The notes: generated by a model from the letters alone, not told the origin. Shown: positions 1-10,373, counted from the first letter of the stretch. The stretch is 64,000 nt of DNA from Sphingomonas crocodyli (GCF_004005865.1 NZ_SACN01000003.1:372001-436000); one strand, 5' to 3'. Made by a program: numbers and translations.

Positions 1-2416
<2,416 letters not shown>

Positions 2417-2764
2417 TTCAGCCCGCCATCTGGCAGATGCGCGTCATGAGCCTTGGAGTGTCGCTGATCACCTATTTCCCCGCCCCGAAAGTCCAGATTT
2501 ACCGGCGCAAGAATGGCGAACGCCAGCCGGTCGGACCACCCCCAAACTCGTAAGGCTACGACCGGTTCCATCATCTTCGCGAAGAAAGGCGTGGGCTGCC
2601 ACACGCGCTGGATATCTCGAGATCGTCGCCCGGGCGGGACAGCGGATATGCGAGGCGCTTTCCCTGGAGGCCCCGAGCGAATTTCGATGCTGGCGATGAG
2701 AGATTACGAGCACCTTTCCTACAGATAGCCAATATGGTTATATAAGTATAGATTGGAGAATGAA

Positions 2765-2857
2765 ATGGGTGATATTAATGCGTCCTTCTTGCTGGCATTG
2801 GCCGCGGTTTTGTCGAGCCTTTCGGGGCTTGTCTGGTCCTGGCGACGTCGTCCCTGA
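2765..2857 (+). CDS. Candidate 30-residue membrane peptide
   Basis: This ATG reading frame encodes 30 residues: a hydrophobic stretch (ASFLLALAAVLSSLSGLVW) ending in a basic tail (SWRRRP). A GGAG ribosome binding site lies six bases upstream and the preceding stretch is unusually AT-rich (TATATAAGTATAG), as expected of a promoter. A competing ATG five bases upstream is too close to the binding site. The layout is that of single-span small membrane proteins, but I know no family for it. It would insert in the inner membrane with a positively charged cytoplasmic end. Confidence 0.45.
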   Translation: MGDINASFLLALAAVLSSLSGLVWSWRRRP

Positions 2858-3524
2858 CGCGATCCGAGGCGTGCAGGCTTTGCGAGCTCGCTCTCAATCT
2901 TGCCCGCCTTCTCCACACCGTCGACCATCGCGCGCTCTGGCTTTCCGGACGCCCGACAGACCAAATCGAATGGATCGAACTCGCCTAGGCGGATCAGCGC
3001 CGTCAAATCGAAGCTATTAACGGTCCTGTATCGGATCTCCTCCGGGCGAGCCGGCGCGCAATGCCCTCAGCGTGCGTTTACGGGCACCGGTGCGATCGCC
3101 AGCGCATTGCCCAGGTCGAACTCGGCTTATCTGAATGGCCGGGGGGCGCCCGCTTTAGGAGAATGGACGGGCCACCCCCGCACCGGGCGAGTACGCGCCT
3201 CGAGATTGGGATGCTCCGGCCTCTCAATCAAACGCGAGCGGTGGCATCATCCATCTGCGCGTGTGCGACGGCCACCATTTTGGCGCGGGAGTCTTAAATC
3301 GGGTGGACGCCCGCTTAAATGAGCTATCGCCGGGCGGCCCCAATACGGTCGTTCACCGAGATGCCGCCGTGTCCGGTCCGCCATTCGGTTCGATCGACGC
3401 GGATATGGTCGATGGCCCGAAGCAATTGCAGGCTGAAGCGGAAACCAGCCGGTTGATCGCTCCTGCGTGTTTCGCGCTGTCATAGGTTAGAGCGCAACCG
3501 TGCCTGACATGCTGGATGGGTACC
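2858..3524. other. Gene-poor stretch
   Basis: Several overlapping open frames occur on both strands but none shows a recognisable domain, a good ribosome binding site or protein-like composition. I see no RNA gene or clear terminator here. Confidence 0.5.
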
Positions 3525-3725
3525 ATGTTATCGCTCCCCACTATTCTCGAACGCGCCTTCCAGCTTGCTGGCGATGGCTCCTGCCGCCACTGGCAGGATG
3601 TCTCTCAGATCCTGAAGCGCGAGCGATTTGCTTTGGTCGACCATCATCTGAGCGGCCCGGCCATAAGGTCACAGATCAACCGGATTTGCGCGCGGGCCGA
3701 AAGAAAGTCGGACGGCAATTACTGA
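3525..3725 (+). CDS. Small conserved-type hypothetical protein
   Basis: The 66-residue product begins MLSLPTILERAFQLAGDG and contains SQILKRERFALVDHHLSGP followed by a basic C-terminus. From memory this resembles a family of short alphaproteobacterial proteins with the pattern ILERAFxLA, LKxERF and HLxGPxIR, which have no assigned function. No membrane segment or signal peptide is visible. An in-frame ATG nine bases earlier (3516) is an alternative start; neither has a strong ribosome binding site. Confidence 0.6.
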   Translation: MLSLPTILERAFQLAGDGSCRHWQDVSQILKRERFALVDHHLSGPAIRSQINRICARAERKSDGNY

Positions 3726-3795
3726 CCGATCCTGCGGAGCGCCCCCCGTGGCCCGATCGGCAGGTCAGCGCTTGAGAGCAATGCGCAGCGGGCGT

Positions 3796-4065
3796 TCAGT
3801 CGCGTGGCGGCCTGCGCGTTCCGCCGACCGCATCGTCGCGACCGCTAGCCGCACTCCAGTAGATCAGCGTCATGAGAACACCCGCAAACAGCACGCTCAG
3901 CCCCACACCGAATATGGTGGCGAGGATGACATGGGGGTGGAGGGGGCCCGGCTCAGCGGCAAGATAGATCAGCGCGACGACCACCGCGCCGATGGCGGCC
4001 GATGCTGATATGATAAGAAGTTTGACCGGTGCCCCCCGGCGTCCCGCATTTCGACCCCGCGCCAT
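3796..4065 (-). CDS. Small two-span membrane protein
   Basis: The 89-residue product has a basic N-terminus (MARGRNAGRRG), two clear membrane segments (about residues 15-36 and 46-69) joined by a short loop with HPH, and a polar tail. The pattern is that of a small inner-membrane protein with both ends in the cytoplasm. The function is unknown. An EcfG-like promoter box (4139-4163) points toward it, suggesting control by the general stress response. Confidence 0.65.
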   Translation of the reverse strand: MARGRNAGRRGAPVKLLIISASAAIGAVVVALIYLAAEPGPLHPHVILATIFGVGLSVLFAGVLMTLIYWSAASGRDDAVGGTRRPPRD

Positions 4066-4138
4066 GGTCCCTCTCCTCTCGGGCGCGCGGTCCGATCAAC
4101 GAAGCGCAAAACGCCGATATTCTGCCGATACCCGGATC

Positions 4139-4163
4139 AACCGGCCAGTGCGTCGCCCGTTCC
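4139..4163 (-). promoter_or_regulatory. Putative EcfG (general stress) promoter
   Basis: On the minus strand the sequence reads GGAAC, 17 bases, then GTT. This matches the GGAAC-N16/17-GTT pattern known for alphaproteobacterial EcfG sigma factors. It lies about 74 bases upstream of the small membrane-protein gene ending at 3796. Confidence 0.45.
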
Positions 4164-4419
4164 TTCAGCGACCCAGACACTTGCATAGCCTATGTTAAGC
4201 CGGAACGTCGGCCTGATCAGGGCTTTGCCGTCGGGGCGGGTTCGACGAGAACTGAGCCGTCGCGTGGCCCGGCGAACGCGATCGCCTGCGGGAGTCCACA
4301 GGACGCCTGCGCAAACAGCCGGAGCCGGCCGGCCGGCTCTCGCGAGCTGATCCTCGTTCGGCTGCCGTATCCCGCTAGAATAAGTGAATAAATTTTTTGT
4401 CCGATTTCCACATCAGGGA

Positions 4420-4447
4420 CTTGAAGCGGCGACCAGTGAAATTATCT
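4420..4447 (+). promoter_or_regulatory. Putative heat-shock (RpoH) promoter of hsp20
   Basis: CTTG at 4420-4423, a 17-base spacer and ATTATCT at 4441-4447 fit the alphaproteobacterial sigma-32 pattern (CTTG, 17-18 bases, CYTATNT). It lies about 100 bases before the hsp20 start, leaving room for the structured leader described next. Confidence 0.5.
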
Positions 4448-4454
4448 CGCTCGC

Positions 4455-4547
4455 CGCCGGGCGCCGCTGGGCCCGGTGTCACGAGAGGGCGCCGGCTCTT
4501 TCCGGCGCTTCTCATACACAGATTGCTCTTTGGAGGATTTGGATATG
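4455..4547 (+). promoter_or_regulatory. ROSE-like RNA thermometer in hsp20 leader
   Basis: The leader contains a perfect 7-bp hairpin (GCGCCGG at 4489-4495 with CCGGCGC at 4502-4508). The segment ATTGCTCTTTGGAGGAT near the start codon can fold so that TGCT pairs with AGGA of the Shine-Dalgarno sequence through a G-G mismatch. This TGCT/AGGA arrangement is the hallmark of ROSE elements, which keep small heat-shock mRNAs untranslated at low temperature. ROSE leaders are known before ibpA/hspA genes, exactly this context. The exact 5' end is inferred. Confidence 0.55.
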
Positions 4548-5015
4548 AGGACCAATTTCGATTTCACCCCATTTCGCCGCTCGAGCGTCGGCTTCGACAC
4601 GTTGTTCGATCTGTTGGAGAGCGGTTCACAATCCCGGACTGAGGGCTTTCCGGCCTTCAATCTTGAGAAAACCCGACACGACCAATATCGCATCACACTC
4701 GCCGTCCCGGGATTTTCCCGCGACGAGATCGAGATCGTCACCCAGCCCAATCAGCTTATTATCAAAGGATTGAGGCGCGAGGACGACGGGGACCGCGACC
4801 GCTTCCTGCATCGCGGCATCGCTCATGGCTCTTTCGAACGTCGCTTTCAGCTCGCCGATTATATCGAGGCGCGCTCGGCACGTCTTGTCGATGGGTTGCT
4901 GACGCTCGAGCTGGCGCGCGACGTGCCCGACGCGATGAAACCGCGCCGCATTGAGATAGGCGCCGTGGCCAACGACCTGATCGAGGGGCCGCGCGAGGCG
5001 GAGCGCGCTGCCTGA
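4545..5015 (+). CDS. Hsp20-family small heat-shock protein
   Basis: The 156-residue product has the alpha-crystallin fold signatures: N-terminal FDFTPFRRSSVGFDTLFDLL as in IbpA-type proteins, a central beta-rich domain (about residues 40-130) with YRITLAVPGFSRDEIEI and LIIKGLRR, and HRGIAHGSFERRFQLADYI. Such proteins hold unfolding proteins as ATP-independent cytoplasmic chaperones. The start is ATG at 4545, eight bases after a GGAGG; a longer frame beginning at 4476 runs through the leader and is unlikely. A RpoH-like promoter and a ROSE-like thermometer precede it, indicating double heat control. Confidence 0.92.
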   Translation: MRTNFDFTPFRRSSVGFDTLFDLLESGSQSRTEGFPAFNLEKTRHDQYRITLAVPGFSRDEIEIVTQPNQLIIKGLRREDDGDRDRFLHRGIAHGSFERRFQLADYIEARSARLVDGLLTLELARDVPDAMKPRRIEIGAVANDLIEGPREAERAA

Positions 5016-5020
5016 CTGGT

Positions 5021-5044
5021 CGCCGGCGGCGCTGGCCGCCGGCG
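5021..5044 (+). terminator. GC-rich hairpin after hsp20
   Basis: A perfect 10-bp stem (CGCCGGCGGC / GCCGCCGGCG) with loop GCTG starts five bases after the hsp20 stop. Only a weak T-run follows, so it may be an mRNA-stabilising or attenuating hairpin rather than a full terminator. Confidence 0.5.
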
Positions 5045-5066
5045 TTCCTGAGCAGGGACACGTACG

Positions 5067-5300
5067 ATGCCAATGACGGTGCTGGATAAGATCGATTATT
5101 TCGAGCGGCGTGCGCGCCAGGAGCATGAGGCAGCCGCGACAGCGGCGTGCGCCGAGGCTCGTCGCGCCCATGCCAGCCTCGCGCACAGCCACGAGCAGGC
5201 CGCCGCGCGCGAGCGGCTGCTCGCGGCACGCCTGCAGTACCACAACAGGAGAAAGGGAGAAGATGTTGTACAATCTGTACGCGCCGGGCGCCCCGGATGA
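5067..5300 (+). CDS. Small Ala/Glu-rich helical hypothetical protein
   Basis: The 77-residue product is almost entirely predicted helix, rich in Ala, Arg, Glu and His (KIDYFERRARQEHEAAATA). No domain is recognised. A second ATG at 5073 (MTVLDK) is equally likely as start. It sits between hsp20 and another small gene and overlaps that gene by 38 bases, which suggests translational coupling. Function unknown. Confidence 0.5.
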   Translation: MPMTVLDKIDYFERRARQEHEAAATAACAEARRAHASLAHSHEQAAARERLLAARLQYHNRRKGEDVVQSVRAGRPG

Positions 5301-5484
5301 GGCACTGGCGCAAGCAAATCTCGCCAACGATTTCGCCGCCGAGCAATGGGCACGTCAATGGGTTCTGACGCATCAGGTCGGAGACGAGTTTACGCTGCGG
5401 CGCGCTGACGGCGGTCTGGACGCTCTGGTGATGCGGACACGCGCGGGACAATGTTACGTCATGACGCGGTCCCTCGCCGCTTGA
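5263..5484 (+). CDS. Small hypothetical protein downstream of hsp20
   Basis: The 73-residue product begins MLYNLYAPGAPDEALAQANL and ends VMRTRAGQCYVMTRSLAA. The start follows a strong purine-rich ribosome binding site (AGGAGAAAGGGAGAAG). It overlaps the preceding small gene by 38 bases. No signal peptide, membrane segment or known motif is visible. Its position suggests co-transcription with hsp20 and a stress role, which is inference only. Confidence 0.55.
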   Translation: MLYNLYAPGAPDEALAQANLANDFAAEQWARQWVLTHQVGDEFTLRRADGGLDALVMRTRAGQCYVMTRSLAA

Positions 5485-5556
5485 TGCGCGGTTTGGCAAT
5501 CCCGGACATCGACGCGATCCTGGCAGAATGAACGGTGGAAAGGAGGTTCATCACCC

Positions 5557-5787
5557 ATGTCTGTCGATCAATTTGATCATCCGTTCGACATCGTTCGACA
5601 CCCACATTTCGAGCCTGAAGTCAAAAGAGCGATCCTGGCATCATGGGCGTCGGACCGCGCTGCGGTTCAGGACAAACCAGCCTTACGCCAGCCGCCGGGC
5701 GTAGCCCGACCTGTCCCTGTCGACGACATTTTTTCGGCGCTGTGTGCCATGGATGAGGGGAGCGAACATGCGCAACAAGTTCCTTGA
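5557..5787 (+). CDS. Small conserved-type hypothetical protein
   Basis: The 76-residue product has the layout HPFDIVRHPHFEPEVKRAIL, then ASWASDRAAV, PALRQPPG and a C-terminal VDDIFSALCAMDEG. From memory this matches a common short alphaproteobacterial family with the pattern PFDVVRHP, KRAILASWASD and PxLR; the function is unknown. A strong AGGAGGT binding site lies about ten bases upstream. It overlaps the next gene by 20 bases, forming a two-gene unit. Confidence 0.7.
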   Translation: MSVDQFDHPFDIVRHPHFEPEVKRAILASWASDRAAVQDKPALRQPPGVARPVPVDDIFSALCAMDEGSEHAQQVP

Positions 5788-5974
5788 CTATCTGCACCGG
5801 GAACATGCCCGTCTCGAGGCGGCGATAGCGGACGCGCACCGCTATCCTGTCGTGGACTCGCTGGCGATCGCATCGCTCAAAAAGCAAAAGTTGCTGGTCA
5901 AAGATCAGATAGAGAGCTGGACGAGCGATATGCGCGCGGAACAGACCGGCGGGTCGCCTTGGCTACAACAGTAG
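5768..5974 (+). CDS. DUF465 (YdcH-like) protein
   Basis: The 68-residue product has the DUF465 signature: an N-terminal helix LHREHARLEAAIADA, an acidic/Pro turn, and IASLKKQKLLVKDQIESW. The family forms short antiparallel helical hairpins and its role is unknown. The start at 5768 has GAGGGGA seven bases upstream; an earlier in-frame ATG at 5744 lies inside the previous gene. It overlaps that gene by 20 bases, so the two are probably co-translated. Confidence 0.75.
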   Translation: MRNKFLDYLHREHARLEAAIADAHRYPVVDSLAIASLKKQKLLVKDQIESWTSDMRAEQTGGSPWLQQ

Positions 5975-5981
5975 CGCGCCA

Positions 5982-6011
5982 CCTCCGGGCGGATCCTGCC
6001 CCGCCCGGAGG
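5982..6011 (+). terminator. Hairpin after the DUF465 gene
   Basis: A perfect 11-bp stem (CCTCCGGGCGG / CCGCCCGGAGG) with an eight-base loop starts eight bases after the stop codon. No T-tract follows. Confidence 0.5.
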
Positions 6012-6433
6012 ATGGGGGAGACGGGGCAGGAGAAGACGGCGCTTTGCCGGGGGGCATGCCGGCTTCTTCGCGCGAACCGCCTCTTTCACCGGCCCGTTCC
6101 AGATCCTGATCTGCGTTATGGCGATTGGGCGAGCTCTGGCCCAATTGTGCGAGCGAGGCTCGCCGTTGATCCGGATATTGGTAACCCTGGCGGCGGGTCT
6201 CGCCATAGCACTGCGCGAACGACAACCTGCTCGGATCACCGTTAAACCTTGCCAGATCATGGCTAGACGCGCTTGGTCGATGCGCCTCGAAAAGGACCGG
6301 CAGGCGATCCAAGGAGTTGTTGCGTTTGCGCAACAGGGGGAGACTTTGTGCCGCCTGTGCTTCTCTGGATGGATCCTCGCTCTATAGCGGCGGTTGGGCG
6401 GGGGCGTGCTCCAACAATCGCAAGGATGACCTC
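6012..6433. other. Intergenic stretch before the outer-membrane gene
   Basis: No gene is supported here. A frame running to 6387 lacks a ribosome binding site and has unprotein-like composition. The promoter of the porin-like gene should lie in the last part of this stretch, but I cannot pick it out. Confidence 0.4.
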
Positions 6434-7267
6434 ATGCGGCTTCAACTCACCACCACGGCGGCGCTTGCCGTCCTCGCTTTCGGAGCGACCTCCGCGGCGG
6501 CGCAGGACACTGCTTCGACCAGCTGGACCGGCCCCTATGTCGGCGGTCAGCTTGGCTATTCGTGGCAGCCTTCGGATGGCGACGAGACCATCACGTTCGA
6601 TCGCGGCCTCGACGGCACCTTCGGCGACACCGTCGTCACCGGTACCGGCGCCAACGCCTTCTCGCCGGGCTTCTGCGGCGGCCGTTACAACAATGGCACC
6701 CGCGCCGGCGGCTGCCGCAAGGACAATGACGCGACCGCGTGGAAGCTCCACGCCGGTTACGACTATCAGTTCGGCGCCGGCCCGTCGGGCTTCGTCGTCG
6801 GTGCGGTCGCCGAAGGCGGCGTGTCGTACCTGTACGACTATGTCACCGCGTTCAGCACCACCCCGAACGCCTACACGATCGGCTCGCGTCTGACCGAAAA
6901 CTATGCCCTGCGCGGCCGCGCGGGCTATGCGGCCAGCACCGGCACGATGATCTACGGCACCGGCGGCGCGACCTACGGCAAGATCCGTAACCGCTATCGC
7001 AACGCCAACAACCTGCCCTTCTCGGTCAACGACCGCAGCAAGTGGCAGTGGGGCTGGAACTATGGCGGCGGCATCGAGCAGAAGGTCGGCAAGTTCTCGG
7101 TCGGCGCGCTCTATCTGTTCACCGTGATGGACAATGACGACTTCGTCGTTCGCCAGACGGGCGCTGCGCCCTTCACGGCGACCAACCCGCAGGGCACCGA
7201 CTTCCGTCGGACCTTCTCGAAGTTCGCCTTCCACCAGCTCCTCGCGACGGTCAGCTACCGCTTCTGA
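6434..7267 (+). CDS. Outer-membrane beta-barrel protein
   Basis: The 277-residue product has a signal peptide (MRLQLTTTAALAVLAFGATS, cleavage after AAAQ) and alternating hydrophobic strands rich in Gly/Tyr. It starts its mature part with SWTGPYVGGQLGYSW and ends in aromatic YRF, the usual outer-membrane insertion signal. This is the layout of the OmpA-like/Omp25-type beta-barrel family of alphaproteobacteria. The start at 6434 follows AAGGA; an upstream in-frame start at 6317 would bury the signal peptide. Codon usage is cleaner and more biased than its neighbours, suggesting high expression. It has its own terminator. Confidence 0.85.
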   Translation: MRLQLTTTAALAVLAFGATSAAAQDTASTSWTGPYVGGQLGYSWQPSDGDETITFDRGLDGTFGDTVVTGTGANAFSPGFCGGRYNNGTRAGGCRKDNDATAWKLHAGYDYQFGAGPSGFVVGAVAEGGVSYLYDYVTAFSTTPNAYTIGSRLTENYALRGRAGYAASTGTMIYGTGGATYGKIRNRYRNANNLPFSVNDRSKWQWGWNYGGGIEQKVGKFSVGALYLFTVMDNDDFVVRQTGAAPFTATNPQGTDFRRTFSKFAFHQLLATVSYRF

Positions 7268-7289
7268 TCGCAGCGAAAGCTCGAAAGGG

Positions 7290-7320
7290 AGGGCGGGTAG
7301 CGCAGGCTGCCCGCCCTTTC
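7290..7320 (+). terminator. Rho-independent terminator of the beta-barrel gene
   Basis: A 12-bp stem (AGGGCGGGTAGC at 7290-7301 with GCTGCCCGCCCT at 7306-7317, one G-T pair) with a four-base loop is followed by TTCTGTT. It lies 22 bases after the stop codon. Confidence 0.8.
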
Positions 7321-7683
7321 TGTTGCCGCCGCTTAGCACGCGGCGCCGCCGGTCGGCATGGAGGGATGGCGAGAAGAACGCTTCCATGGAAGGTGCCAGT
7401 TGGCCGCTGCGCCGCTATCGCGGCTGAGGTCGCACGAGCCGCCCGCGGCAGCCGTTTCCCACATTTCAACGACTTATATGGACCTTATCGGGCCACGAAG
7501 CGCTTGATCACCGCGCGCATCAGCGACCGGGGTTGAGGACAATTCGATGAAGATCGAAAGATCGCTCGGCAAGCGGCTGGATAGAGTAGCGAAGGCAGCA
7601 CCGAATACCGACGCTCGGCAGATGTTCAACGCGAGGCGCAGTCAGGCCAGGCCTGCAGACCATTTCGAATCCAGGAGTTGCTT
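7321..7683. other. Intergenic stretch
   Basis: No convincing gene. The last ~15 bases carry the ribosome binding site of the DUF6894 gene. Confidence 0.4.
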
Positions 7684-7968
7684 ATGCCGCGATATTATTT
7701 TGACGTGCACGATGGTGCGGACTGTCCCGACCTGTGCGGAGTCGATCTGGCCGACATCGCGGCGGCCCGGCAGATGGCGATGCGCTATGCAGGAGAGCTG
7801 ATTGCGGCCAGCGATGGATGGCGGTCGGCTGCTTATCACTGGAAGCTCGAAGTTTGCGACGATCTTGGCCTGCCGATCATGCGGCTGGCACTCGATTCGG
7901 TTCATGGACGCTTCATGATCCATTATCATTCGGATGGCCCACGCACCCCTGTGGAGGCTCTCTTCTGA
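7684..7968 (+). CDS. DUF6894 family protein
   Basis: The 94-residue product starts MPRYYFDVHDGADCPDLCG and contains DLADIAAARQMAMRYAGEL and a later WKLEVCDDLGLPIMRLAL, the typical pattern of the DUF6894 family (PRYFFHxxDG, AxxAGE, VxDExG). These small soluble proteins are abundant in alphaproteobacteria and have no known function. The ATG follows AGGAG at a good distance; a TTG two codons earlier is disfavoured. Confidence 0.75.
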   Translation: MPRYYFDVHDGADCPDLCGVDLADIAAARQMAMRYAGELIAASDGWRSAAYHWKLEVCDDLGLPIMRLALDSVHGRFMIHYHSDGPRTPVEALF

Positions 7969-8107
7969 TCCGAAAGTGTGCCCCGGGCTACGTTCCGCAT
8001 CGTTTGCAGCCAAACTACCAAAAGCCGGCTGCGGCAGATGCGAGTGCAATCATCGGGCGCGATGGGCATCGGAAATGTCGCGGCCAAGTCGATCAATCTT
8101 GCCCCAG

Positions 8108-8347
8108 TTATGCCGGCTTTGCCATCGAGGCATTGTCGCACCAGCGACGCGGACCATCGAGGATTGGCGGGCGCCCCCGCGGCAGGGTTGCGACAAGTCT
8201 CCGCCCCAACCAGATTTCGAGATCGCACGTTCGACCGCGCAGGCCGAGACAGGCCAGAGCCATGGCCTCCTGGTCGCTGTCGGCCTCAATGTCGGATTCG
8301 TCGATAATCGATAATCCGCTGAACCGATAGAGCTGATAGTGCGGCAT
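8108..8347 (-). CDS. Small conserved-type hypothetical protein
   Basis: The 79-residue product begins MPHYQLYRFSGLSIIDESDI and has EADSDQEAMALACLGLRG followed by DLEIWLGRRLVATL. This pattern (YxLYxL, I.AD.DeeA, lElW.g.r.va.l) recurs in short alphaproteobacterial proteins related to DUF6894, often near them as here; function unknown. The start is chosen because GGTGGAGG lies just upstream; a longer frame to 8446 is unsupported. It faces the DUF6894 gene convergently. Confidence 0.65.
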   Translation of the reverse strand: MPHYQLYRFSGLSIIDESDIEADSDQEAMALACLGLRGRTCDLEIWLGRRLVATLPRGRPPILDGPRRWCDNASMAKPA

Positions 8348-8587
8348 CGCCTCCACCCGAGTGCACCAATAGTCAATTTTACCGGATGCCCGCCGCCATG
8401 CGCAAGACCTGGTAAAGACATGATCGACCCGGTGCGACGCAACCATGCGGCGTCAGGGCATTGATGATGCCCCACGTAAATCGTTCTAACCTGGATCAGA
8501 GTCGAGCCGCCAGCGCCGGTAAGCACGCAACGGACGGAACCTCCGGCGGTTTAGCCGCTGGGCAGATAGGGCCCGCGGGAGAACATC

Positions 8588-9079
8588 ATGAACAGTATTG
8601 TCAGACTGTCCTGCCTGATCGTGGCAGTGGGATCGACTGCGCCGGCATCGGCGCAGATGGTGAGTGCACAGACTTACGTGATGAAAGCCGGCGCAAGCGA
8701 CTTGTACGAGAAGACCGCCAGCCAGATCGCGCTGGAGTCGACGACCAATCCGGGGGTGAAGAGCTTTGCCACGATGATGGTCAGCGATCACAGCCAGTCG
8801 AGCGCCAAGGTCAAGGCAGCCGCCGCCAAGAGTGGGCTGACCGTCAAGCCGCCGGTGCTCGAGCCCAAGCAGCAGTCGATGATCGCTGCGCTGCGCGCCA
8901 CCAAAGGCCCCGCCCGCGACGCACTCTATATCAGTCAGCAAAAGGCGGCTCATCAAGAGGCGCTGGCGCTGCATCAGAGCTACGGCAAATCCGGAACGTC
9001 CGTGCCGCTCAAGACGGCGGCGGGTGAGATCGTGCCGGTGGTGCAGCACCACATCGAAATTCTCGCCAAGATGAAGTGA
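8588..9079 (+). CDS. DUF4142 secreted protein (copy 1)
   Basis: The 163-residue product has a signal peptide (cleavage near ASAQ, residue 23) and a helical DUF4142 domain with SDLYEKTASQIALE, GVKSFATMMVSDHSQS and a C-terminal HQEALALHQSYGKSG. DUF4142 proteins are predicted periplasmic ferritin-like four-helix bundles of unknown function, frequently stress-induced. A paralogue lies at 26951. The start follows GCGGGAGAACATC. No perfect EcfG box precedes this copy, unlike the second. Confidence 0.85.
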   Translation: MNSIVRLSCLIVAVGSTAPASAQMVSAQTYVMKAGASDLYEKTASQIALESTTNPGVKSFATMMVSDHSQSSAKVKAAAAKSGLTVKPPVLEPKQQSMIAALRATKGPARDALYISQQKAAHQEALALHQSYGKSGTSVPLKTAAGEIVPVVQHHIEILAKMK

Positions 9080-9081
9080 CG

Positions 9082-9112
9082 GATAGCGGCCGGGGCAGCA
9101 GCCCCGGCTATC
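9082..9112 (+). terminator. Terminator-like hairpin after DUF4142 copy 1
   Basis: An 8-bp stem (GCCGGGGC / GCCCCGGC) with loop AGCA, extended by GATA/TATC around a three-base bulge, begins two bases after the stop codon. Confidence 0.6.
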
Positions 9113-9292
9113 TCGCCCTCGCCTGGCTCGCGGTGCTTCGCAGCGCTTGATGAGCTGGGAACACCAGGACCGAAAACCCTCGCCGATCTGGCTAGCGATG
9201 CGAGCGCGCCCGAGTTCGGTTCGGGACTGACACAGACGCATCTTTCGGTCTTACGCGGTGTTTTACGACCTCTTTCACATGTGAGGCTTTTC

Positions 9293-9598
9293 ATGAGCGC
9301 CACCCTGACTGCCCAGTTTGACACGCGTCGCGAAGCCGAGATGACGGTCGAGCGCCTCGTGCAGCAATTTGACATCGAGCGCACTGCCATCTTCATCAGT
9401 GGCGAGGATGCGAACACCGTCGGGACGCGGCGCGCGGGCGCGGACGCGCAGGCTGCCGATCCTAGTCCGCCTGCGCGGGGGGACGCCAGTGTCGCGGGAC
9501 CGATCACCCTGTCGGTCGATCTTCAGGACGAGGCCCAGGCGAACCAGGTGCGCGAAGCCTTCAACGAGTTTGCCGCCGGGAATGTTCGTGCAAGCTGA
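9293..9598 (+). CDS. Small hypothetical stress-type protein
   Basis: The 101-residue product begins MSATLTAQFDTRREAEMTVE and has a central low-complexity linker, then a second half with PITLSVDLQDEAQANQVREA. The halves resemble a ferredoxin-like fold in which each half packs a helix on two strands, as in short YflT/general stress 17M-type proteins; this is inference. The start at 9293 follows GTGAGGC. It overlaps the next small gene by 17 bases, so the two are likely one unit. Confidence 0.65.
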   Translation: MSATLTAQFDTRREAEMTVERLVQQFDIERTAIFISGEDANTVGTRRAGADAQAADPSPPARGDASVAGPITLSVDLQDEAQANQVREAFNEFAAGNVRAS

Positions 9599-9785
9599 GC
9601 CATTCGACAAGCGCGCTGCGGACGATGCCCGCAGCGCGCGCGAGGAGGCCTCCGCCGTTGGTCAGATGACCGACGTCGACCTCATCAAACGCTACGAAGC
9701 CAAGGTGGCCGGTGATGCCGACGTTGATCACCTGGCCCGGGAGATGACCAGGCGCGGCATCGATTTCACCGCGCCGGATCGCTGA
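9582..9785 (+). CDS. Small acidic hypothetical protein
   Basis: The 67-residue product has a polar N-terminus and a helical C-terminus (MTDVDLIKRYEAKVAGDADV, HLAREMTRRGIDF). The start overlaps the end of the preceding gene. An internal ATG at the MTDVDL segment is an alternative start. Its 3' end overlaps the opposite-strand GFA gene by 20 bases. No known family recognised. Confidence 0.5.
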   Translation: MFVQAEPFDKRAADDARSAREEASAVGQMTDVDLIKRYEAKVAGDADVDHLAREMTRRGIDFTAPDR

Positions 9786-10200
9786 GCGCCGGTCGAAGGA
9801 CGCAAAGGTCTGGCGCCTCGCGGTTCTGATCATATTGCGGCAGGTCGAGCGCTTGCATCCAGCGCGCGCGCTTGCCGGCCCAGCTTTCATATTGCGGTTC
9901 GATGAGATCGGATTGATCAAACTGAACCAGACTGAGTTCGATCTCTTCGGCAAGCACGCCCGCTACGCGCGATCCGCACATTGCGCAGAAGCGGCGATCA
10001 TAGCCAGGACTGCTCGACCAGCTCCTGACCGGCCCCCGCAGATGAACCTTCGAGATCGGGAAAACAGCGAAAGGATAACAGGGGGCTGCATGCGCCTTCT
10101 GGCATGTCCGGCAGTGGCAGAGCCCGGCGCGTAACGGGGCTCCGATCGCCACGAACCGCACCGCACCACAGGCACAGCCTCCGTCATTTTCTCCCGTCAT
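9766..10200 (-). CDS. GFA-domain (glutathione-dependent formaldehyde-activating-like) protein
   Basis: The 144-residue product has the zinc-binding pattern of the GFA/CENP-V fold: GGCACGAVRFVA, then LCHCRTCQKAHAAP, and later RRFCAMCGSRVAG. Proteins of this family bind zinc through these cysteines; a few activate formaldehyde-glutathione adducts but most are uncharacterised, so the substrate is not predicted. The start at 10200 has GGGAG upstream; the longer frame to 10437 covers the pncC promoter and is rejected. Confidence 0.85.
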   Translation of the reverse strand: MTGENDGGCACGAVRFVAIGAPLRAGLCHCRTCQKAHAAPCYPFAVFPISKVHLRGPVRSWSSSPGYDRRFCAMCGSRVAGVLAEEIELSLVQFDQSDLIEPQYESWAGKRARWMQALDLPQYDQNREAPDLCVLRPALSDPAR

Positions 10201-10373
10201 GGCCGCGCTCCCATCCGACGCCTCTGGTCGCGCGGTTCGCGCGCCAGGAACAAGTCGTAACGCGCGAAACCGGGTCGAGACCCGTCGACTGTCCAACCGG
10301 CAGCCGGGCGGGGTCACCACCCAGGCGCCGATCGAGAATCGTTCTGATCTATGTAAGTTCCTGCTCCAGTTCT

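Noticed and set aside
2719..3006. Minus-strand frame of 95 residues
   Set aside because: No recognisable domain or binding site; it overlaps the small membrane peptide with a good ribosome binding site.
6087..6103. AAC-N18-GTTCC on the minus strand
   Set aside because: The spacer is one base too long and no minus-strand gene follows.
5959..6387. 142-residue + frame
   Set aside because: Arg/Ala-rich composition and no ribosome binding site; a hairpin lies at its beginning.
6263..7387. 374-residue minus-strand frame over the outer-membrane gene
   Set aside because: Antisense shadow caused by high GC; the + strand has a signal peptide and a C-terminal aromatic residue.
8537..8570. GGAAC upstream of DUF4142 copy 1
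   Set aside because: No GTT at 16-17 bases; the -10 part does not fit the EcfG pattern.
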